The notes: a model not told the origin generated them from the letters alone. DNA of 64,000 nt from Xanthobacteraceae bacterium (GCA_029266425.1 JAQSWY010000001.1:124001-188000), one strand, 5' to 3'; positions 6,874 to 15,753 are shown, numbered from the stretch's first letter. A program made the numbers and translations.

Positions 6874-9090
6874 TCACGCGTGCGTCACCACGCGCGAGCC
6901 GCCGCTGCGCTGGAGCACGCTCACCACCACCTCCGGCCCCGACTGGCGCAGGAAGACGTCGATCCCGCCTTCGCCGCAACGTATGCCCCGCAGCGTCACC
7001 TCATGGAGGAAGTCGGGCAACACCGGGCGGTCGAACACCACTTCGCAGCTCCCCGGACGGAAGCTGACCCCGATGCAGCTCTGCAGCAGCGAGAGCGGCG
7101 TCGCCGCCGCCCAGGCCTGCGGCGAGCAGGCGACGGGGTAGAAGGTCGGCCCATTGCTGCGCTGCTTGGGAAAGCCGCAGAACAGCTCCGGCAGGCGCCT
7201 CAGCTCGATATAGGTCGAGGCCGCGAACAGCCCCTCGAAGATGCGCGCCGCCTGCCGGCGGAAGCCGTAGCGGGCAAAGCCGGCGGCAACCAGCGCATTG
7301 TCGTGCGGCCACACCGAGCCATTGTGGTAGCTCATCGGATTGTAGCGCTTCTCGATACTGGCAATGGTGCGCACCCCCCAGCCGGAGAACGACGTGGGGT
7401 CCATCAGCGTGCTCACCACGTCGAGCGCGCGCTCGGGCAGAGCGAGGCCGGTGAACAGCACATGGCCGGCATTCGAGGAGCGCACCCGGCAGGGCCGCTT
7501 GTCGCCGTCGAGCGCCAGCACATAGGTGCCAAGCTCGCGGTCGAAGAAGGCGGCGTCGAAGCGGGTGCGCAGCGCCTGAGCCTTGGCGGTCAGCTCGCCG
7601 GCATAGGCCTCGTCGCCCAGCGCACGGGCGATTTCCGCGCCCGAGATCAGCGCGCCATATCCATAGGCCTGGACCTCGGCGAGCGCGATCGGCCCGCGGG
7701 CGAGCGTGCCGTCAGCGTGGAAGATGGAATCATGGCTGTCCTTCCAGCCCTGATTGACCAGCCCCTCGCTGGTGCGCCGGCCATATTCGATGAAGCCGTC
7801 GCCGTCGCGGTCGCCCTCGCTCTCCTGCCAGGCGAGCGCCGCCCGCACGTGCGGCCACAGCTCGCGGGTGGTGGCGAGGTCGCCGGTGCGCTCGAGATAG
7901 GCGCCGGCCAGCATCGCGAACAGCGGGGTGGAATCGATGCTGCCATAATAACGGCGGAACGGCACTTCGCCGAGCTCGGCCATCTCGCCATAGCGCACCT
8001 CGTGCAGGATCTTGCCCGGCTCGGCATCGGCGGCGGGATCGAAGCTCGTCGCCTGGTTGGCGGCGAGGTGGCGCAGCACGCCCTTGGCGATCTCCGGATC
8101 GAGCCACAGCGTCTCGAGCGCGGTGATGATGGCATCGCGGCCGAACACCGTGCTGAACCAGGGTATGCCGGCATAGGGGTAGGGACCCTCCGGTGTCTCG
8201 GTGATCAGCGTGTAGATGTCGGAGACGCTGCGCCGCGCCGCCTCGTTGAAGATGTCGTTGGAGGTGGCCATGGACGCCGCGCGCGAAGAGGCGTAGCGCA
8301 AGGCGCGGCGTGCGTCGCGCATCGCGACGAAGAAGCGCCGGCGGGTGCCCGCAGTCTCCGCCATCACCCCGCAATTGATCTCGATGAAGATCAGCTGGGT
8401 CTCGCGCGGCGGCAGCGCGATCTCGTAGACGGCGCGCCTGGCGGTCAGCGACTGCGGCTTCGGATCGAAGCTCAGCGTCGTGGTCCGGGTCACCGTGTCG
8501 AGCCCGGTATAGGAGAGCGCGACGCTGGCGCCATCCACCCGTGCCGGATTGTGCGTGCCGCGCCGCTCGCGATGGGTGCCGCGCACCTCGAACAGGTCGG
8601 CATAGTCGGCGGCGAAGTCGAACAGCAGGCGCACCGTACGGGTGTCCTCGTCGAAGCTGCGCAGCGACACCCGCTCATAGCATTTGCCCTGCCACAGGAA
8701 GCGCGAGCGCCGCACATGGACGAGGTCGTGCGGCAATATCAGCTGCTCGTCACCGTCGAACAGGTCCGGATTGGCGAGGTCGCAGGTCAGCGTCGCATTG
8801 TCGTCGCGCAGCGTGGAGGAGAGCAGCATCGGCCGCGCGCCTTCCAGCGTCAGCAGGAAATGCGAGACGTAGCGGGTGTCGCGGTGGTAGAGCCCGTCCG
8901 GGCTGCCCGGCCCGGCGATGATGTCGCCATTGCGGTCGAACACGCCGAAGGTGTCGCCGTGTTTCAGGGTGAGCGGGCGACGCTCCTGCAGCGAGACGGT
9001 CGCGGGGACCAGGAACTGGTCGAGGCCGCTGGCCTCCGGACCGGCGGGAGCGGGCGCATGCGCGACGGCTTCGGCGCTGTGCATCGGCAT
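6874..9090 (-). CDS. Amylo-alpha-1,6-glucosidase / glycogen debranching-type GH enzyme
   Basis: 738 residues. The N-terminal half is the bacterial GDE_N beta-sandwich (TFGVFDRNGDIIAGPGSPDGLYHRDTRYVS and following). The C-terminal half is an (alpha/alpha)6 barrel (WFSTVFGRDAIITALETLWL, then YYGSIDSTPLFAML, then GRRTSEGLVNQGWKDSHDS, then SYHNGSVWPHDNALVAAGF), typical of the debranching and GH15-like families. It likely hydrolyses alpha-1,6 branch points or related oligosaccharides in the cytosol. A GTG at 9096 is possible, but AGGAG sits five bases before ATG 9090, which decides the start. It follows the glycosyltransferase gene on the same strand (82-base gap containing a short CG palindrome at 9120-9147), suggesting a shared glucan pathway. 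Confidence 0.88.
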   Translation of the reverse strand: MPMHSAEAVAHAPAPAGPEASGLDQFLVPATVSLQERRPLTLKHGDTFGVFDRNGDIIAGPGSPDGLYHRDTRYVSHFLLTLEGARPMLLSSTLRDDNATLTCDLANPDLFDGDEQLILPHDLVHVRRSRFLWQGKCYERVSLRSFDEDTRTVRLLFDFAADYADLFEVRGTHRERRGTHNPARVDGASVALSYTGLDTVTRTTTLSFDPKPQSLTARRAVYEIALPPRETQLIFIEINCGVMAETAGTRRRFFVAMRDARRALRYASSRAASMATSNDIFNEAARRSVSDIYTLITETPEGPYPYAGIPWFSTVFGRDAIITALETLWLDPEIAKGVLRHLAANQATSFDPAADAEPGKILHEVRYGEMAELGEVPFRRYYGSIDSTPLFAMLAGAYLERTGDLATTRELWPHVRAALAWQESEGDRDGDGFIEYGRRTSEGLVNQGWKDSHDSIFHADGTLARGPIALAEVQAYGYGALISGAEIARALGDEAYAGELTAKAQALRTRFDAAFFDRELGTYVLALDGDKRPCRVRSSNAGHVLFTGLALPERALDVVSTLMDPTSFSGWGVRTIASIEKRYNPMSYHNGSVWPHDNALVAAGFARYGFRRQAARIFEGLFAASTYIELRRLPELFCGFPKQRSNGPTFYPVACSPQAWAAATPLSLLQSCIGVSFRPGSCEVVFDRPVLPDFLHEVTLRGIRCGEGGIDVFLRQSGPEVVVSVLQRSGGSRVVTHA

Positions 9091-9171
9091 CGGCACTCCT
9101 GGCTCGCATTCGTAAAACCGGGCTCCCTCCCCGCGGGGAGAGGGAGTTACGGGGTCGGTCGCCCCTCGCGT

Positions 9172-10269
9172 TCAGGCAACGACGTGCAGGTCGCGGTCGC
9201 CACCCTGCGCGCGGCGCATCCGAGCGCCGTCGAGGCGCACCCCTTCGAGCCCATGATAGAGGCTGACATAGTCCGTTGCCATGCGCTCGCAGGTGAAGCG
9301 CGCGTCGAAGCGCTCCCGCACCTTTTTCCGGTCGAGCGCGACCAGCGCCGGGATGGCGCCCACCGCCTCGTCGATCGTGTCGACCACCATGCCGGTGACG
9401 CCCGGATCGATGATCTCCGGCACCGAGCCGTTACGGAAGGCGAGCACGGGCGTGCCGCAGGCCATGGCCTCGATCATGACCAGGCCGAACGGCTCCGGCC
9501 AGTCGATCGGGAACAGCAGGGCGCCGGCATTGCCGAGGAACTCGGCCTTCTGCTCTTCATTGATCTCGCCGATATATTCGACATTGCGATAGGCGCGGAC
9601 CATGGGCTCGATCTTCTCGTGCCAGTAGTCGCGGTCCACTTTGTCGATCTTGGCGGCGATGACGAGCGGCAGGCCGGCGCGCACCGCGATCTCGATGGCC
9701 CGATCGGGCCGCTTTTCCGGCGAGATGCGGCCGAGAAAGGCGAGATAGCCGCCCTTGCCGGCGGCGCTGTAGGGCAGGAGATCCTGCGGCAGGCCGTGAT
9801 AGACATTGGCCGCCCAGTTCAGCCCTGGTGGCATCGGTTTGCGCTGGAAATGCGAGATCGAGGAGAGCGGGACGTGGCTATAGGCCGCGAACAGCGGATG
9901 GACATCGGGCATGTCGAGCCGGCCATGCAGCGTGGTGATGGTGCGTTGGACGAAATCCCGGCTCATCGGAAAGTGCAGATAGTCGATGTGGAAGTGCACC
10001 ACGTCGAATTCGTGTGCGCGCCGACGAACCTCCTCCAGCATGGAGAAATGATAGGCCAGCGGATCGCGCACGCCGGGGTCGAGCCGCAGCGCCTTCGGAG
10101 CGCACGGCACGAGGTTCGCGGAAGTGACGGAATCGCCGCTGGCGAACAGTGTCACGTCGTGTCCCTGCGCGACCAGTTCTTCGGTGAGAAAGGAAACGAT
10201 GCGTTCGGTGCCGCCATAGAAGAGCGGCGGGCAGCGTTCGGCGAGCGGGGCAATCTGGGCTATGCGCAT
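9172..10269 (-). CDS. Glycosyltransferase family 4
   Basis: 365 residues with a GT-B fold. The N-terminal domain opens MRIAQIAPLAERCPPLFYGG with GGTER (acceptor-side loop). The C-terminal nucleotide-sugar domain shows FLGRISPEKRPDRAIEIA and the family E-x7-E signature (PEPFGLVMIEAMACGTPVLA). Retaining GT4 enzymes move glucose, mannose or similar from nucleotide sugars. ATG 10269 is preferred over upstream in-frame codons because it begins exactly at the family's first beta strand. It is probably transcribed with the debranching enzyme downstream. The sugar and product cannot be read from sequence. Confidence 0.88.
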   Translation of the reverse strand: MRIAQIAPLAERCPPLFYGGTERIVSFLTEELVAQGHDVTLFASGDSVTSANLVPCAPKALRLDPGVRDPLAYHFSMLEEVRRRAHEFDVVHFHIDYLHFPMSRDFVQRTITTLHGRLDMPDVHPLFAAYSHVPLSSISHFQRKPMPPGLNWAANVYHGLPQDLLPYSAAGKGGYLAFLGRISPEKRPDRAIEIAVRAGLPLVIAAKIDKVDRDYWHEKIEPMVRAYRNVEYIGEINEEQKAEFLGNAGALLFPIDWPEPFGLVMIEAMACGTPVLAFRNGSVPEIIDPGVTGMVVDTIDEAVGAIPALVALDRKKVRERFDARFTCERMATDYVSLYHGLEGVRLDGARMRRAQGGDRDLHVVA

Positions 10270-10813
10270 GGGCGGGCTGGCTCCGGGTTGCGAGGCGTCG
10301 CTGTCGGCCGGATTCGGCCTACACACCTCGCTAGAACGCGTTGGGATCGGAGTGGTTGCGCACAAATTTTGTGCATCGCGGAATGTGACGTTGAAGGGCG
10401 TGGGCGGTTGCGGTGGGGTGAGTTTCCCGTCAAGCTCGCGCGCGAATTCCATCCGATTTGATCAGATCCAACGCCATCGCAAAGATCAGTCTCGTCATCC
10501 TGTCTACCCTCTCAGATGGGAGCGTGTGTTCTTGCGCGATGCGATCTCCGCACCGCCATTGCGCGGAACTTGAACAATTATAATATCATTTCCGAATTGA
10601 ATAATATCATATATGTCCTCAGCTTCATTGCAGGGTACAGCCAACTATATTATTACGCCCTTGCGTCGACATTGTGGTAATGAGACCGACCGTCGGGGGT
10701 GAGTTGCACGGGCTATTCTTCAGTGCGCAATTCGCTCTGGTCAGTAGGTCTTGAAGTCCACGCCAGAAGCGGCCATCCTTGTCCGCGCGCGCGGCGCTGC
10801 GCATAGTGCGGCG
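10270..10813. other. Gene-free stretch with AT-rich core and a palindrome
   Basis: 544 bases between divergent genes. A perfect inverted repeat GCACAAA-T-TTTGTGC occupies 10360-10374, about 90 bases upstream of the glycosyltransferase start, and could be an operator. Bases about 10570-10655 are strongly AT-rich for this genome (several AATATCAT words). No convincing gene seen. Confidence 0.5.
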
Positions 10814-11516
10814 ATGTGCGGTCGCGTCATCACCAAGGCCAGCGTCGCAGAACTCGTCACCTCGTTCGCCGTCGAGCGCCGGCAGGGGGATGTGCCGCGC
10901 GATCTGAAGGCCCGCTACAATGGCGCGCCGGGCCTCGATTATCCGCTCATCATCCGCGAGCACGACATGCCGGGCGCCACCTTCATGATGGCGCGCTGGG
11001 GCCTCGTGCCGCGCTGGGTGCGCGAGGCGCGGCCGAAATTCCGTCCGATCAACGCCGCTTCCGAGACCATCGCCAGCAATGGCATGTTCCGCGCCGCCTA
11101 TCGCTGGCGGCGGGCGATTATGCCGATCGACGGCTTCTTCGAATGGCAGGCGATCCGGGGGGCGAGAGCCAAGCGCCCCTTCGCCGTCGCCATGAAGAGC
11201 GGCAAGCCCTTTGCGCTGGCGGCGATCTGGGAGAGCCGCGTCGATCCGGAGACCGGGCTCGAGCAGAAGACCTTCGCTGTGGTGACGTGCCCGGCCAACG
11301 AGTTGATGGCGGAGATCCATGACCGCATGCCGGTCATCCTCGCCCCGGAGGACTGACCGCTGGCTGGGCGATGCCGAGGATCCGCGCGACCTGCTCAAGC
11401 CCTACCCCTCGGAGCCGATGCACAAATGGGAGGTGGGGCTGCGCGTGAACAATGTCCGCAACGACGACCCCGGCCTGTTGGAGCCGGCGCCCGAGGATGA
11501 CGATACGCTGTTCTGA
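10814..11516 (+). pseudogene. SRAP-domain DNA-protein crosslink sensor (YedK/HMCES family), frameshifted near the end
   Basis: SRAP proteins form a covalent link between Cys2 and abasic sites in single-stranded DNA. Here MCGRV supplies Cys2, and IN-AASE, DGFFEW and EIHDRMPVIL supply the other conserved active-site regions. The first frame stops at TGA 11354-11356 after APED. The missing C-terminus (DRWLGDAEDPRDLLKPYPSE and on to DDDTLF) continues in the +1 frame to 11516. Family members read APED-x-DRWL, so one base gained or two lost near 11353 explains it. All catalytic residues precede the break, so the truncated 180-residue product might keep some activity. A sequencing error is possible. 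The start is fixed by the need for Cys2. Confidence 0.8.
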
Positions 11517-11638
11517 TGGCGTTGGTCGAAATGAACCGCATCATCCCGAGTGTCTGAGAGGCCAAGCAGCCTGGGCGGACCATCCCGTTCCAGAATTGAG
11601 GGCGCGGGCGCGCGGCTTCAACATCCTTCGAGGCCTCG

Positions 11639-11944
11639 TCAGACGCCGGTGCCGCCCGCCTGGCCACGCCCCCAGCGGTGCCACGCCCAGACCGCGCCGA
11701 GCACGATGAGCGAGCCGAGGAAGGCGGAGACCACGTCGCGCAGCGAGATGGCGATCTGGTCGAGCCCCGGCCACAGGCCGAGCAGGCGGAACAGCAGCCC
11801 GCCAATGATGGCGCCGACCAGCCCGACGCCGAGATTGCGGGCCATGCCATAGCCCCTGGTGGTGAAGGTGGTGGCGAGCCCGGCAAGGGTGCCGCCAATG
11901 AGCCCGACGATAATCCACACGATGATCTGGACGAGTGTCGGCAT
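11639..11944 (-). CDS. GlsB/YeaQ/YmgE-family stress membrane protein
   Basis: 101 residues: helix 1 (IIVWIIVGLIGGTLAG), helix 2 after RNLGVGLVGAIIGGLLFRLLG, and helix 3 (SAFLGSLIVLGAVWAW), ending in a basic/Gly tail. The glycine-rich NLGVGLVGAIIGG region is the transglycosylase-associated (Tgl-assoc) family signature. These inner-membrane proteins are stress-induced, but their biochemical role is unsettled. This copy is a little longer than the usual 80-90 residues. A half copy of the family A repeat (11618-11635) lies directly behind its stop. Confidence 0.82.
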   Translation of the reverse strand: MPTLVQIIVWIIVGLIGGTLAGLATTFTTRGYGMARNLGVGLVGAIIGGLLFRLLGLWPGLDQIAISLRDVVSAFLGSLIVLGAVWAWHRWGRGQAGGTGV

Positions 11945-12103
11945 GGTGCGGCTCCCCGAATCATTGCCCGGGCACGGTCGCCGGGAACCGGATCGTCGCT
12001 CAATCACCAGCAGATTCAAAGAGTCGCGACATCGCCAGGCATTCTCTCCCGTCCGTCGATGCGAAACGGGCCCCGCAGTAGGTGCCCGTCTGAAGAAGCT
12101 CGC

Positions 12104-12304
12104 TCAGACGCCGAACAGCGTGGGGTGGATCGGCCGCGCGGCCGCCGAACCCTTCGTGCGCGCGCCTTCGCGCCGCGGATCCTGGTCCTTGGCATTCAGG
12201 TCGCCGCTGCAGGAGCGGCGGTGCATTTCGGCCGCGTCGGCCACTTCTTCATTGATACACTGCATGTATCGTTTGACGCTGAGGGTGAGGGTGTGAAGCG
12301 ACAT
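12104..12304 (-). CDS. Small hypothetical protein
   Basis: A 66-residue frame (MSLHTLTLSVKRYMQCINEE, then EVADAAEMHRRSCSGDLNAK and RTKGSAAARP). GGAG lies about 8 bases upstream of ATG 12304, a good ribosome binding site. The first half is a plausible amphipathic helix; the end is low-complexity and basic. No family recognised, and overlapping frames exist on the other strand, so this is tentative. Confidence 0.38.
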   Translation of the reverse strand: MSLHTLTLSVKRYMQCINEEVADAAEMHRRSCSGDLNAKDQDPRREGARTKGSAAARPIHPTLFGV

Positions 12305-12486
12305 TTCCCAACTCCATCCCGCCCATCGGCTCGCGTCGCGGCGGGAAATGGATATGTGGCGCAACCCCTATCAGCTTGCGATTGGCATTTGACGCTGCGA
12401 GCATAAGGGATGCGTAAATGCCGACGCCGCAGCGCCATCTCGGCAGGGCTGCGGCGGCATCACGCACCGCTGTGATCGGAGGTGGA

Positions 12487-12511
12487 GGAACGCCCAATCT
12501 TCAGGAGCGTT
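12487..12511 (+). promoter_or_regulatory. EcfG-type general stress promoter
   Basis: Perfect match to GGAAC-N16-CGTT: GGAAC at 12487-12491 and CGTT at 12508-12511. It lies 36 bases before the DUF3175 start, the right distance for a short leader. Confidence 0.65.
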
Positions 12512-12547
12512 GACCTCACACGGCTTGGCAATGATGAGAGGTTGAGT

Positions 12548-12826
12548 ATGAGCCATCATAGCAAGCAATGGTCCGCAGACGTGACCCGCTACAGCGACGC
12601 GATGGACCTGCAAGAGCACATATTCGAGTCCGACGATCCCGAGAATATAGCCAAATCCCTCAAGAAATCGGCCGAGGAAAGCGATCGGAGGAAGGCCTCT
12701 CCGTTCCGATCGGCCATGTCCATGCTGACCTTCTACATCAACAGGGCAGGACGCAATCTTTCCTCGTCGAAGCGCGAGACGCTGGAAGCCACGAAAGGCG
12801 AGTTGCGCAAACAATTCGGCCATTGA
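12548..12826 (+). CDS. DUF3175 family protein
   Basis: 92 residues matching the DUF3175 pattern from memory of the family: KQWSADVTRYSDAMDLQE, then FESDDPENIAKSLKKSAEES, then SPFRSAMSMLTFYINRAGRN and a final helix ending KGELRKQFGH. These small basic proteins occur across proteobacteria, often near stress genes; their function is unknown. The frame is open upstream to 12482, but that part crosses the EcfG promoter, so ATG 12548 is the start. Expected regulation is through the general stress response. Confidence 0.82.
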   Translation: MSHHSKQWSADVTRYSDAMDLQEHIFESDDPENIAKSLKKSAEESDRRKASPFRSAMSMLTFYINRAGRNLSSSKRETLEATKGELRKQFGH

Positions 12827-13059
12827 GCCGACGACCAGGACGCCGCCGGTCTAGATTCAATAAGCTGGAGGGGTGAGCAGGCGATGTTCAGCGCCGGCCG
12901 CCGCCTCCATGATGGAAGCCGCCGTAATACCCGCCACGGCGTGGCGGGCGATCCTCAAGCTATCAGAGATGGTGAAGTAACGGGTGGCATCGAGCGTCAG
13001 GCCCGATGCCACCCGCATTCAGCATGTTACGTAGTGCCCGCTGGAAGCGGCGCCTGTGT

Positions 13060-13374
13060 TCAGCGCCACCAGCATCGTCTGCGCCAGCCCCAGCGTGTCC
13101 AGACGCGCCGGCAGACCCGGCGGCCCCGGCGCCGCGGCGGAATCCAGACCCGGCGGCCATTGCGCCAGACCCAATAGGTGCTGTCGGCCGGCGTGCCGTC
13201 TGGCGCCTCGCCATACACCTCATCGCTCTTTGCAGGTTCGGGTGTCGGCACGTCCTTGAGCATGTCGAGCGGCGTTGCTTCGGCTGGCTGTATCAGCATT
13301 GGTCCGAGCGTCGCGGCTCCGACTGCAGCAGTACCCACTCCGCAAAGTCCGAAAAGGAAGGCTCGTCTATCCAT
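13060..13374 (-). CDS. Tat-signal small protein with Arg/Trp-rich tail
   Basis: A 104-residue precursor: MDRRAFLFGLCGVGTAAVGA with an RR and hydrophobic stretch resembling a Tat signal, then an acidic middle (PTPEPAKSDEVYGEAPDGTP) and an extremely basic tail (NGRRVWIPPRRRGRRVCRR, then WGWRRRCWWR). Proteins of this layout are found next to arylsulfatase genes in Rhizobiales, and the decayed sulfatase at 13503-14604 is indeed its upstream neighbour on the same strand. Function unknown. It may be a leftover of that locus. Confidence 0.55.
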   Translation of the reverse strand: MDRRAFLFGLCGVGTAAVGAATLGPMLIQPAEATPLDMLKDVPTPEPAKSDEVYGEAPDGTPADSTYWVWRNGRRVWIPPRRRGRRVCRRVWTRWGWRRRCWWR

Positions 13375-13502
13375 AACTTTTCCTCCCGTGCCGACTTGTC
13401 CGGAATACTGCTCCTCGTCTTCGGAGTTGTCTATCTCTGCGTGATAGGAAGGGGCGGATTATGCCGTCCCTTCCTCTGTGACGTGCCCGGGCGCAGATCG
13501 CG

Positions 13503-14604
13503 TCACCACCGCGTGGGCGTCACCCGCTCTACATCCTGCAAGCGCGTGAACGCCCGTTGCTGACGCTGCAGCCCGTAGTTGATTCCGCTTGCATTGAGCG
13601 AACTGCCTTCCTGATGGGGGAACTGGTCAAAGTCGGCAAAGAACTCCTTGATCTTTTCCCTGGATCGGCACGAGCAGCCACATGGAGATTTCCGCCCTGG
13701 TCGAAATGGTACATGGCGACACGCGGGGGCGTCTGGCCTCACCCTTGAGCAAGGGTGTCAGATCGTAACCATGAAGATGAACCTTGAAGGTCTTCGTCCC
13801 TGCGTTGAAGCCGGCCTTCATTTTTTCAAGACGTTCGGCGATGCCCGCCGCCGCGGCGAGAGTCGGCATCCAGGTGCTGGCGATCGATGAAGTCCTTCGC
13901 CGCAGCAAGGAATTCCTCGTCGACTGTTTCCATGCGCTTCGTATTGAGCGGGCCCGTATCTTCTATCCGTCCGTCCGCATGGGAGTGGATGACGCCACGC
14001 GGCCAGAACTTCTTCCGGAATTCCGGATCCTTCGGATAGAAATAGCCCTCCGGCTCTTCCTCGGCATTGAGGTGGTAGAGATTGCCGAAGAACTCGTCGA
14101 AGCCGTGATTGGTCGGCAGGTGCTGATCCTGGTCACCGGGATGGTTCTTGCCGAACTGGCCGGTGGCGTAGCCCCTGGTCTTCATCACGTCGGCGATGGT
14201 CGGCATCCAATCGGTGATGCCGTGCGGATCGCCCGGCATGCCGATGGTGAGCAGGCCGGTCCGGAACGGCTCCTGGCCGAGGATGAACGAGGCGCGGCCG
14301 GCGGTGCAGCTCTGCTGGCCGTAGGAATCCGTGAAGATCGCGCCTTCCGCCGCGAAGCGGTCGATGTTGGGCGTGCGGTAGCCCATCAACCCAATCGTGT
14401 AGGCGCTGATCTGAGAGACGCGATGTCGTCGCCGAGGTTGACGAGAACATTCGGCGGCTTGCCTGCGCCTGCCGGTGCGGTGGTCTGCGCCGGCGTCTGG
14501 GCCTGCGCCAATGCCGACCCTCCGGCACCGAGTGTCGATGCCGCGACCAGCCCGGTCGTCCCCGTCAGCGACCGCCGGCTCTCAGACCGGCATGGGCCAA
14601 ACAC
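13503..14604 (-). pseudogene. Arylsulfatase, decayed by frameshifts and internal deletions
   Basis: Pieces of one sulfatase lie in several frames. 14386-14604 holds a Tat signal (SRRSLTGTTGLVAASTLGAG) and the first strand with the metal-binding aspartates (NVLVNLGDDI). 13826-14389 continues (MMGYRTPNIDRFAAEGAIFT, then SCTAGRASFILGQ with the CTAGR formylglycine motif, then GYATGQFGKNHPGD). The mid-section after FIDRQ is missing. 13627-13908 resumes with PTLAAAAGIAERLEKMKAGF and TFKVHLHGYDLTPLLKGEAR, and the end (EKIKEFFADFDQFPHQEGSS) is in yet another frame. At least three breaks, so it is not functional. Confidence 0.85.
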
Positions 14605-14809
14605 GCATGCAGATAGTTTGAAATTACTTCGATAGTTCCGACCCGCCCGTCGAGACCGGAAGTTAAGCTAGGGCGGCAGCGGTAAAATGGAAGCACGAAC
14701 AAACGCGCGACACGCGTTGTTCAACTTGCCACTACACAGAAAGAAGGCAGCGCCTCTTGCAGGCGGTTCGAAGCACGCATCGTGTCAATGCTGCAGGGGC
14801 ACGGTGGCC

Positions 14810-14860
14810 GATGGTGGGCGATGCAGGGATTGAACCTGCGACCCCTCCCGTGTGAAGGGA
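14810..14860. repeat. Left attachment repeat: copy of tRNA-Val 3' half
   Basis: 51 bases identical to 24249-24299, which is the 3' half of tRNA-Val(CAC) plus two flanking bases. Here the tRNA 5' half is missing: after the anticodon-loop region the sequence diverges. Such partial tRNA copies are left when an integrative element inserts into a tRNA 3' end. An integrase remnant begins 17 bases away. Confidence 0.88.
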
Positions 14861-14876
14861 TTTCAGAATATAGCAT

Positions 14877-15158
14877 TCATGCGGGTTTGCGAGCATTCTT
14901 TCGGCCTTTCCACGTCGTTTTCACAGGTAGCAGGTCCGCTTTCCGGGCTTCCTCCGTCACCTCCACGTGCTGGTAGCGCTCGGCAGAAGCGTGGTCGCGC
15001 CATGCCCCGGTGCCTACCAGACCGCGCGTATCGAGCCCGGCATAGCGGCGCATCCACGTCGCCCAGGTATGGCGGAACGTGTGGAAGGTGACGAAGCCGA
15101 CATCCGGCCCGGCAGTCTTCTTGGCCGTTCCCAGCCACGTGTAGAGCCGGCCGCACTT
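14877..15158 (-). pseudogene. Tyrosine recombinase (integrase) C-terminal fragment
   Basis: About 93 residues of the catalytic C-terminus survive: LYTWLGTAKKTAGPDVGFV, then HTFRHTWATWMRRYAGL (the HxxR box), then WRDHASAERYQHVEV with the nucleophilic tyrosine in RYQHV. The N-terminal domain and first catalytic arginine are gone. Upstream of about 15158 the frame carries unrelated sequence and meets a phage fragment running the other way. Position beside the attachment repeat says it was the integrase of the tRNA-Val element. Inactive. Confidence 0.82.
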
Positions 15159-15159
15159 C

Positions 15160-15453
15160 GAAACGCGCATTGAGAATGCGAAGAACGAGGCTCTGAAAGT
15201 AGCGCGTGAGGTGCGCACCGAGACCAACACGGCGGTGCAGGCCGCGCATGCGCAGGCGCGCCTGGCGGTGGACATGCTGGCCGAGCACAAGATCCACGCC
15301 GCGGAAACCTATGTCACGCGCGACAGCGTGCGCGAGATGAAAGATGAGATCATGGGCGCGGTCCGCGACATGAAGGCCGGCGTCGATCATCTCAACGAGC
15401 GCCTCGATCGCGTGATCGAGGGGCCGGCGAAGCGGGTGGCGCCGCGTGGGTGA
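15160..15453 (+). pseudogene. 5'-truncated phage coiled-coil protein
   Basis: The open frame has no start within homologous sequence: it reads RIENAKNEALKVAREVRTET, then HKIHAAETYVTRDSVREMK and HLNERLDRVIEG. The pattern YVxRD..REM..ERLDRxI is shared with the lysis-cassette protein at 2096-2416, so this is the rear half of the same kind of phage protein. A GTG at 15211 could give an 80-residue product. Its left end abuts the integrase fragment at a deletion junction near 15158. Confidence 0.65.
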
Positions 15454-15661
15454 GGCGAGGATCCCGGCCGCTCACGCCATCCTGCACAGCAAGGCGGGCC
15501 TGATCAGCGTCGCCAGCGGGTGCCGGGAGGTAACCGGCACGGCAGAGGAGTTGAAGGCGTTCGGCCGGGCGATCGCGGCAGCCGTGCGACGCGCCGAGCG
15601 GGCGGAGGCGGAAGGCGAAGCGCAGCCGATCCTCGCGTCGATCGACGATTCCGACGTCTGA
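15446..15661 (+). CDS. Small phage-associated hypothetical protein
   Basis: 71 residues from GTG 15446, overlapping the previous stop by eight bases. It reads ARIPAAHAILHSKAGLISV, then TAEELKAFGRAIAAAVRRAE and an acidic end ILASIDDSDV. A mixed alpha/beta start and a long amphipathic helix are visible; no family recognised. A strong terminator follows at 15754, so it is the last gene of its transcript. Confidence 0.5.
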   Translation: MGEARIPAAHAILHSKAGLISVASGCREVTGTAEELKAFGRAIAAAVRRAERAEAEGEAQPILASIDDSDV

Positions 15662-15753
15662 GCTTCGGCCGTTCGGCCCGCAGGGTTGCCGCCACCTGGG
15701 GCGGTTCCTCAGCGATTCCGCCCGTCGCGGCGGCGTCGCCCCAATGCAACCAG

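Noticed and set aside
6880..10461. A 1193-codon open frame on the plus strand
   Set aside because: It is the antisense shadow of the debranching enzyme and glycosyltransferase genes. Its composition (His/Arg/Ala/Gly-rich, no motifs) is typical of the reverse frame of GC-rich genes.
12884..13059. A small Gly/His-rich gene on the minus strand (ending GGYYGGFHHGGGGRR)
   Set aside because: An in-frame stop lies just upstream and no start is available. It looks like the tail of a lost gene.
14810..14860. A second tRNA-Val gene
   Set aside because: Only the 3' half is present, with no acceptor 5' strand or D arm, so it is an attachment-site duplicate.
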